From Conoideocrella luteorostrata (lineage: Eukaryota; Ascomycota; Sordariomycetes; Hypocreales; Clavicipitaceae), in the NCBI GenBank assembly GCA_032433595.1, contig JASWJB010000005.1, positions 186,001 through 250,000 of the forward strand: a DNA stretch of 64,000 nucleotides, in the 5' to 3' direction. The position numbers and the translations under genes were made by a program. The notes under the pieces are model-generated. The model ran no database searches. It was given only the letters and a program-made list of their open reading frames with translations, and had not been told where the DNA came from. This document shows, in pieces, positions 56,801-64,000 of the stretch (position 1 is its first letter; every line of letters starts with the position of its first letter).

Positions 56801-58591
56801 GCCTCATATTGCGGTCTTAATAGTGTGGCCAAGCAGCTAATCGAGAGGGGCGCAGATTTGGAGGCTAAAGACAGCGAGAATAAGCAGACGCCGCTATCGT
56901 GGGCTGCCGAGAACGGCCACGAGACTGTAGTTCAGCAGCTGCTCGAGAAAGGCGCAGATCTGGAGGCTAAAGACAGGAAGTACGGGCTAACGCCGCTATC
57001 GTGGGCTGCCTGGAACGGCCATAAGACTGTAGTTCAGCAGCTGCTCGAGAGAGGCGCAGATCTAGAGGCTAAAGACGGCAAGTACAGGCTAACGCCGCTA
57101 TCGTGGGCTGCTAAGAACGGCTATAAGACTGTAGTTCAGCAGCTGCTCGAGAGAGGCGCAGATCTAGAGGCTAAAGACAGCGTGTACAGGCTAACGCCGC
57201 TATTGTGGGCTGCCGAGAACAGTCGCGGGAATATAGTTCAGCAGCTGCTCAAGAGAGGCGCAGATCTGGAGGCTAAAGACAGCGAGTATGGGCAGACGCC
57301 GCTATTGTGGGCTGCCCGGAACAGCCATAAGACTATAGTTCAGCAGCTGCTCGAGAGAGGCGCAGATTTAGAGGCTAAAGACAGCGAGTATAGGCAGACG
57401 CCGCTATCGTGGGCTGCCGGGAACGGTCACGAGACTATAGTTCAGCAGCTGCTCGAGAGAGGCGCAGATCTGGAGGCTAACGATAGTAAGTACAAGCAGA
57501 CGCCGCTATCGTGGGCTGCCGAGAACGGCTATAAGACTATAGTTCAGCAGCTGCTTGAGAGAGGCGCAGATCTGGAGGCTAAAGCCGGCAAGTACGGGCG
57601 GACGCCGATATCGTGGGCTGCCGGGAACGGTCACGAGACTATAGTTCAGCAGCTGCTCAAGAGAGGCGCAGATCTAGAGGCTAAAGACAGCGTGTACGGG
57701 CTGACGCCGCTATCGTGGGCTGCCGGGAATGGCCACGAGACTATAGTTCAGCAGCTGCTCGAGAGAGGCGTAGATCTGGAGGCTAAAGACAGCGAGTATG
57801 GGCTAACGCCGCTATTGTGGGCTGCCGAGAACAGTCGCGGGAATATAGTTCAGCAGCTGCTCGAGAGAGGCGCAGATCTGGAGGCTAAAGACAGCGAGTA
57901 TGGGCAGACGCCGCTATTGTGGGCTGCTAAGAATAGCCACGAGACTATAGTTCAGCAGCTGCTCGAGAGAGGCGCAGATCTAGAGGCTAAAGACAGCGTG
58001 TACGGGCTGACGCCGCTATCGTGGGCTGCCGGGAACGGTCACGAGACTATAGTTCAGCAGCTGCTTGAGAGAGGCGCAGATCTGGAGGATAAAGACGGCA
58101 AGTACAGGCAGACGCCGCTATCGTGGGCTGCCGGGAACAGTCGCGGGACTATAGTTCAGCAGCTGCTCGAGAGAGGCGCAGATCTGGAGGCCAAGGACCT
58201 AAATAATTGCACGCCGCTATTGCAGGCTGCCAAGAATGGCCACGAGACTGTAGTTCAGCAGCTGCTCGAGAAAGGCGCAGATTTTGAGGCTAAGGATAAA
58301 GAGAGCTGGACGCCGCTATCGTGGGCTGCCCGGAACGGCCACGAGACTATAGTTCAGCAGCTGCTCGAGAAAGGCGCAGATCTGGAGGCTAGGGACCTAG
58401 AGGATCGCACGACGCTATGGTGGGCCGCTCATTCTGGAAACGCAGAATTGATTAAAGTGCTTCTGGCTGCTGGGGCATCTCCTGAGATTCCGGATAGCTT
58501 GGGTCTGACACCTTTGGCATGTACTGCTGAGAAAGGCAATGTAGTGGTGGTAAAGCAACTCACCTCTGTCCACCAGGCTGATATTGTTTGA
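53862..58591 (+). CDS. NLR-type STAND protein: PNP_UDP - NACHT - ankyrin repeats
   Basis: Model join(53862..55098, 55152..58591), 1558 residues. About residues 80-395 form a nucleoside-phosphorylase-like domain ('YTVGWICAITTEYVAAQAF', 'GLMVGIGGGAPSQ', 'FEMEAAGLMNHF', 'RGVCDYSDTHKNKEWQGYA'). A NACHT NTPase follows with Walker A 'SADPGCGKSVLAKYL' (near 505) and Walker B 'IIVLDALDEC' (near 603). Then come a winged-helix-like region and about 18 ankyrin repeats (about 963-1558). Such fungal NLRs mediate heterokaryon incompatibility or non-self sensing; the ligand is unknown. The phase change between the PNP and NACHT parts is explained by a 53-nt intron (55099-55151, GTCAGC...CCGTATAG), though a frameshift cannot be excluded. 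The last codons and the stop come from the solo LTR at 58585. ATG 54075 is an alternative start. Confidence 0.85.
56888..58584 (+). repeat. ankyrin-repeat DNA array, 102-bp units
   Basis: Twelve consecutive units of exactly 102 bp (34 codons) run from 56888 to 58111, followed by three related 99-bp units and two diverged ones. A typical unit reads 'TPLSWAAGNGHETIVQQLLE' then 'RGADLEAKDSEYGL'. The 'QQLLERGADLEAKD' part is nearly invariant even at DNA level, while residues 8, 10-13 and 30-34 vary. Units 5-6 (LLWAAENSRGN, LLWAARNSHKT) closely match units 11-12, pointing to a six-unit (612-bp) segmental duplication. Confidence 0.92.
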
Positions 58592-58784
58592 ATCCTGCCG
58601 CCAAGCACACAATAAGAGCACGGAGCGAGTCACGTGGTCACATTTCGGCCACCCTATTTATACGAGCATCGTAGACATCGTATCTTGACTTGTTTTTCCC
58701 CTCTTAGATAGACAGAGATTATTATGAATATATTGCATTTGAAGCCGATGATCTAGATCATTGCACAACCCTGTGCAACCCACA
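58585..58784 (+). mobile_element. solo LTR, copia-type, copy 6, with perfect target duplication, inside the NLR gene
   Basis: 200 bp, TGTTTGAATCC ... CAACCCACA, flanked by GATAT (58580-58584) and GATAT (58785-58789). The first seven bases complete the last two codons of the NLR and provide its TGA (58589-58591). Internal landmarks (CCAAGCACACA, GTCACGTGGTCAC, TTTATACG, TCTTAGATAGACAGAGA, GATGATCTAGATCATTGCAC) are intact, so this is one of the least decayed copies. Confidence 0.96.
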
Positions 58785-58951
58785 GATATAAGTTTCTCTT
58801 ATGATGAATAATATCAGTTAGTATTTCTAAGAGCAGCGAGGAACGGACACAGAAAAGCTGCTGAGATTCTAATCAATGGGACATCGATATAGAGTTTGAA
58901 GCTAGTCATAGGCGAGCTCTGAACCCCTGCTTCACGTCTTGGCCGAATATA

Positions 58952-59643
58952 AAGAAACACGAGAGCATCTTGAAGAAGGTACTTGCTGCCGCAGAAAACA
59001 TAGGCTTATGCATCAAGTTTCTGGACGCCGCTTCAACAGAAATGCATGGTACTGGTTTTGACGGAGAATCAACTATTCCTTTTCCTTCAATCCTGCATTT
59101 TGGAGGCTCCGAAGCAAGCACAACTATTAGCCATCAACAGGCTATTCGAGTAACACAAGATGACATTGTGACGACCACAGATGGTCAAAGAGAAAGCATT
59201 TACTATTTAAGGTCTGCTCCTATCGCGATTCACCATCCTAGTAGCACTAACCAATTATTGAAAATTATTTTCACTATTAATAGTAAGAACCAGGGATGGA
59301 GTAGCTATCGAGGGATCATGCAGCCTATAACACTAGTTGGTCCTGGCTCGAGGCGGCTGTGCGGCTTGATTCAAGTGATACCCATATAGGAGAAGAACAA
59401 TTATATCGAATATCCACGCTGGTGATGGCTATAAAACACACACTATAACCTGGACTGCTGATTCTATGGACGAGAAAGAGAGCAAATGGGTTCGGCTTCT
59501 GTGCAGGGGTGATCGTACTGATCTAACTGTGTGCGCTGAATTCCTTGATAGGGAGAACAACATTCAGTCAGCGGAAATGGCTAAATTTACGATGATTGGC
59601 GAGCAAGAGAAATTCATGAGATCGGGATGCCTGTCCGTGCCAT
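58952..59643 (+). pseudogene. decayed gene with WSSY/SWSWLE-type domain, two frameshifts
   Basis: Three plus-strand phases read as one protein. First, 'AENIGLCIKFLDAASTEMHG' to 'KIIFTINSKNQGWSSYRG'; then, in another phase, 'DHAAYNTSWSWLEAAVRLDS'; then, in a third phase, 'SNIHAGDGYKTHTITWTADS' to 'TDLTVCAEFLDRENNIQSAE', ending '...SGCLSVP'. The pattern QGWSSY...xxYxxSWSWLEA is, as I recall, found at the C-termini of some fungal ankyrin and NLR-associated proteins. No splice consensus explains the phase changes, so two indels are likely. It might once have belonged to the NLR upstream or to a neighbouring gene. Confidence 0.55.
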
Positions 59644-61188
59644 AGATAGGCCCATTATTCAATGAAAAATATAGTAGTCATTCTGGAACAACTGTAGTAC
59701 GTCAGCCACTTTGTCCGTAGATTCTTCAACAGGTCCAACTCCTTCAAGGTTTGACTTGTCCCTAATCCTAAAATGCAAACCCAGCTCTAGAGATATACAA
59801 GATCCCAATAGCCATGAGTATTCCCCTCTCATCTGCCGGCACTGTATTGAAATTGCAATGGACAAGTATATAGCCAAAGCAGTTCGCGAAGCGTCCATCC
59901 AGTGCTCCATATGGGGTCGCGTCTCCAACAAACTTCACTGATACTCTGTAACCATATTCCCGCTGCTGCCCATAGATATGGTCTCTCCAAATCCGGCAAT
60001 TTTGGAATGTTATGCAGTTTTATAATCTGACTGAAGTGGTAGGAACGTCGGATGGCGTGCCGGCTTCAGCGCTGCGACATGCCAGAGCAAGTGAATGGGT
60101 TTACAGTTCGAATTGGTGAGCCTTCTTATAAAAATTAATAGCATCTTATCCACACTGTTTTTGTAATATTATTCTGTTGGTTGGGCATTGGTACTGTATT
60201 TTCTACCTGGTCTTCCGGAATTTACACGAGTTGTCTTTCAAGACTTCGATACTCCATTCGATGCGGTCACAAGACCCAATTATTGCAAACTGTGCAACGC
60301 AACAGGCAGGATACCCGACTTCATCATCAGCATTTATTAAAATTTGCAGAGATTCTACTGCAGTCTGCTCTAGTACTTGGCCCACATATAAGTTCACTTG
60401 ATGGCCCCATCTTCTCGAACATGCCCTAGGACACAAGCGTGGGCACCCTTGAGTTTCATGGCGTACATGATGGACTGATGAGCTCAGGCTCTGCGTGATC
60501 GACTCTTTGGTATAGTGGTAAACGGGGAAGAGTGAGAGGTAGAATGTATTACAAGTATCGTAGAAGCATAAAGGGCAAATTACGTCAGACCAGTCGCACA
60601 AAGGCAAGACCGTAAGCCAATGATCAAGGGTCGTGGCTTTGGTGTGATACATCCATTACGACGCTGTTAGCCCACGGGTTGGGTGTCAACAAAGTACTTG
60701 GGATTTAGTTTCTGAGCTGGAGAGGGCCATGAATTTATTAATGTGAGCAAGCCGCAGCAAATATCCCTAGAACAATCTTCTGCTCAACCGCAACAAGACA
60801 AGAACGCGCTAGAGTTGTTAGGAGCATTTAGTTAGCTACCTTTATAATCTTAGTTCTGCTGAGTGTAGCTGCGTAAAGGAAATCTCATCTACCATTTCTT
60901 CGAATATGGAGATAATTAGGAATATTAGCTGTCGCCGGGCAGAATTATTGTGCGAAGCATGTCATCGTGAAATACTTGTTAGCGCTAGATGCACACTAGT
61001 TCCACAAGTTGGGATTCTCTTATCGCTATTCCTCGACAACTAAGTAATGTTACAATTTTATAATGAAAGTATATAGCGTACAGTCTAGAATCTTCATTGT
61101 CCTTTTAGTCCCCCAATCAAAATGCCTAAAAACGAACGTCAAAGGCTCCAGATTGTATACTCTGGCCTAATAATACTACCGTCACCCA
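59644..61188. other. intergenic region with weak minus-strand frame
   Basis: No gene called. The minus-strand segment 60203-60430 reads 'HQVNLYVGQVLEQTAVESLQ' and 'AIIGSCDRIEWSIEVLKDNS', which is protein-like, but it lacks a start or family. The rest is AT-rich. Confidence 0.4.
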
Positions 61189-63347
61189 TCATCTAAACAC
61201 CGTAAGGGTTCCGAAAGTCGTTCCCTTAGGTTTCTCTATCAGTGGGAGTTCCGCCAGTGCTAACTTGACCCTACGCTTTCTGCCCGCATATGTTCGAAGC
61301 ACCGCCCAGACAAAGAGCGTGATGAACATCAACGGCAATGACATGGTCAAAAACAGCTTCAGCGCCGACATTTGCAACTCCCAATCTCCAAAATTACCAC
61401 TCTTGCTGTTGTCAAACTTGACGATGTTGCTGCTGAAGAATGTCTGGGAGCGGGTTAGAATAGAGGTGGCTACAGTACCGGTGATTGGTATGCCGTATCT
61501 TACAGCTACAAAAGTACCGGGCAGGAATACTAAAGTGAAAAAGGTAATAACGCTCATGGCTACGGTCTCCTGCTCTGTCCTTGCAGCAATATCGTGCATT
61601 TTGATGGTCCACTCCTCCATTCTGGCCGCAGAGGTATCTGCTGATTTGGCGAAGAATTCTCCAGTCTGCATGCTCTGGTATTGTAGTACCCCGGTGAACT
61701 GTGATCAGAAACCGTTGAGTATTAGCAAACGCGCCGCCATGGGAAGAAACTGGTGAAGCAGGATTAATTATAATGCGCGGTAACGTAACTCACCAAGGCT
61801 TCGTCCTTTTCTAATTTCCGCAGGAGCGTCCTCAAACGTGTTTGGTGATTTTCCAGATCACTTTCTAAGTTCCGGATTTGATGCAGAAAATCAATAAAAT
61901 CGGCTTCACACGATTTGAAGTCAAAGAGAGACTTAAAGTCGTCAGATTCTGATAATGCTTTGTACTTTTCTCTCATCAGCACCAGGATCCTCTTGTTCTG
62001 CTCTATAATCATATTTGCCTTGTCAACCTCAGAAGAGAGTTTGTGAAGCGTTTGCAGCTTATTAAACGTGAATATGTCCTCCAGCTGGACATGTCGCTCA
62101 TTCTCAGGTTGTGCTGGAGTCTGCGAAGAACCCGCCCCCGGCAAGGATTGCTGCATTGGTGGACGAGCTTGGGCGCTGAGACCGGGTGCCATTCTTGACA
62201 GGCCATCGCTCAGGCGGGTTAAAAGTTTAGGCATTATCGAGGATTCTCCGTTACCCGTGTGCTGGGAAAGGCCTGTGGCCCGCCGAGAACGTCCAGTTGC
62301 GATCGACGATGCACGCCTCAATTGTGCCCAATTGTCTGGAAATTCTTTTGCTATCTCAGAAACTGGGCTTAGTGTCACAGCTGCAGATGGCTCCTTGGAT
62401 CGGAAGTCTAAATAGTCAATGTAGTCATTCCAGTGATGTGTGCACCATTCAAGAATCAACAAATGGGCTCGAAGAGAGGCGACAAAGGCCCCTGTTGGTG
62501 TTTTCATTGCACAGGGGTCTTCTTTCTGGCTCTTTCTAGTGGATGTAGTTATGCGCTCTTTCATGGCGCCATCCCCTTTAATGATGATCCAGAAAGATCT
62601 ACCAAGCTTAATATCGAAGGAGTGATACACCGTAATATATCTCAGAGGCCAGTTGTAATCATGGCTGCTTTTCTCATCGAATCCTAGAATGTTAAATGCG
62701 TGCTGCAGTCGAGTTCCAGAGCGACCAAGGTGCTCAAGGCTTGTTCCAACGTATCGTTGGCCGATGTAGTCTTCCTGCCGAAATAGGGTCGTGGAAAGGG
62801 GATCTTCTCGACTTCGAAGTTCAAAGCAGAAGTCGAGGAAGGATGGCATTACTTGATGATAAGAAAATAGGTATGTGAGCTGAGAAAATGTGCAACACAT
62901 TCTCTCCCGATGGTTGAATGTTCTTAGGAAGCTTGAATGTCGGCGTCAAATCAGTTACCATGAACATAAATGGCGGGTTTAAACTTGCAATACTCACACA
63001 AATCTACATTGCGGATCCAGCGTGTTCTCATTTACATTTTCCTTCAGCTGTTGAAGCGATTCTATGTTGGGACTCAGATTGAATGCTATGTGCACTGGTC
63101 AGTTAAACTCGGCTTTTAGTTAAATTAAATTTGGCAACCCCACCATACCTTCGGCATTATCTACCAGATCCCATATAAAGATGCTTTGCTTGTCGTTGCG
63201 GAACAGGTTGTCCTTTTCATCGGATAGCCTATAACTGTATGCATTCAACGTATATTCGAACTTGTGCGTTTGCAACAGATTTTTTGGATAGGAGCTTGAA
63301 TCTGCACATGATGCAACAAACAGCTCGCGGGATGTGGGTAATGGCAT
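61189..63347 (-). CDS. CorA-like divalent cation transporter family protein, four exons
   Basis: Model complement(join(61189..61698, 61794..62922, 62998..63085, 63149..63347)), 641 residues, all phases consistent. The N-terminal soluble half has the fungal pattern 'DPQCRFV', 'FSYHQVMPSFLDFCFELRS'. A long charged coiled-coil stretch follows ('ADFIDFLHQIRNLESDLENH'). The end carries two membrane helices: 'VAMSVITFFTLVFLPGTFVA', followed by an extracellular loop, and 'LFLTMSLPLMFITLFVWAVL'. This is the CorA fold, but the GMN ion-selectivity motif expected after helix 1 is missing, as in many expanded fungal CorA-like proteins, so magnesium transport is uncertain. The donor at 62997 (GTGAGT, acceptor CCTAAG) was chosen because it keeps the family motif before HQVMPSF in frame. 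Confidence 0.85.
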
Positions 63348-64000
63348 TGTTGATAATTTTCGAATCGTCTCAAATTTAACAGCGGTTGCAGATTGGTGGC
63401 AGACTTACACATTCAGATGGCAGTATCTTTTATATATATATACATATATATTTAATAAAAATTATTCGGTCGATTGCATTGTTATTTTGGCCGAATCCGA
63501 TGTGCCTTGGTAGCAGAGCCTCAGCTTGCGCGCCGAACAGGAGCTGAAACGAGCTCACAATGTGTAAAAACACAACCACGTGCTTGGATAGAGGCAACCC
63601 AGAGCAAAAGACAAAAGAAATCTGCCTTACTGTTTATATAGCTGTCAGGATTCTTGAGACAGCCTTGACCCCAATTCACGCCCCGCGAACATGTCAGCGA
63701 GGCAGATTTCAGGCGCCAGTGTCTCATAGCACGAAGGGGGAGGCGCAGGTACGACACCCCCCACTACGCACTGGCACACAAACAACAGGGACTTGCTGAG
63801 AATATTTTTCATACGATAACTATGTACAATCTGCGATATAGTACCTTGTTTTGGTACTTAAGAACGCCTTCCCCCGTGGCAAGTGTGAGTTCTGCCACGT
63901 CCCTGTGCTTGCTTCGCCAAGCCTTGTATCCTACACGAGCAATCTCTTGAGGGTTGACACGACTCATTGTGGCGACTAGTTTGTCGCCTCAATGACTGAT
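63348..64000. other. upstream region of the CorA-like gene
   Basis: Contains an AT microsatellite (about 63428-63455, TATATATATACATATATAT). No supported gene to the window end; frames near 63521-63799 are mutual shadows. Confidence 0.5.

Noticed and set aside
60495..60570. tRNA-like A-box (TTGGTATAGTGGTAAAC)
   Set aside because: No B-box (GGTTCGANTCC) follows at the right distance and no cloverleaf can be folded by eye.
63428..63455. TA-rich tract as centromere or telomere signal
   Set aside because: Too short; an ordinary AT microsatellite in a promoter region.

Overview
The window looks like accessory chromosomal sequence from a filamentous ascomycete, most likely a Hypocrealean fungus in the broad Metarhizium/Pochonia/Fusarium neighbourhood. 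The evidence is short 50-120 nt introns with GTRNGY donors and CTAAC-like branch sites, long AT-rich intergenic tracts, solo LTRs, and typical fungal families: DUF7704, CFEM/Pth11-like receptors, HET-like and NACHT-ankyrin proteins, enterotoxin-like ADP-ribosyltransferases and a secreted M28 aminopeptidase. The genus is inference. All gene models were spliced by hand and checked only for reading frame and splice signals.

Layout. 2.2-10 kb: a DUF7704 membrane protein, an alpha/beta hydrolase whose intron is apparently GC-AG, a zinc alcohol dehydrogenase, and a small zinc-cysteine/coiled-coil protein. 13.5-22.4 kb: a betagamma-crystallin-like protein, a WD40-like protein whose ATG is split by an intron, and a seven-exon, 1221-residue HET-like polytopic membrane protein. 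23-36 kb is the most accessory part. It holds an unidentified gene interrupted by a solo LTR, a six-exon secreted protein combining a papain-like domain with a duplicated enterotoxin-type C-terminal module, back-to-back copia reverse transcriptase debris, a cysteine-rich ORF cut by a solo LTR, a CHAT-domain relic, and an ADP-ribosyltransferase of the heat-labile enterotoxin A-chain type. 36-38 kb carries further relics, including a HET domain. 38.9-51.2 kb is more housekeeping-like: a CFEM-7TM receptor, a bZIP factor, a tiny SMP-domain protein, a single-pass membrane protein and a secreted M28 aminopeptidase. 53.9-59.6 kb carries a PNP-NACHT-ankyrin NLR whose stop codon is supplied by a solo LTR, followed by a decayed pseudogene. 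61.2-63.3 kb carries a CorA-like transporter.

Two themes connect the genes. First, non-self recognition and effector genes (HET-like, NLR, CHAT, HET relic, enterotoxin-like and papain-like) sit together in different states of decay. Second, one ~200 bp copia-type solo LTR family has landed six times, five with perfect 5-bp target duplications, and at least three of these insertions lie in or against protein-coding sequence. A 9-mer, TACGGAGTA, also recurs between genes far more often than chance predicts.
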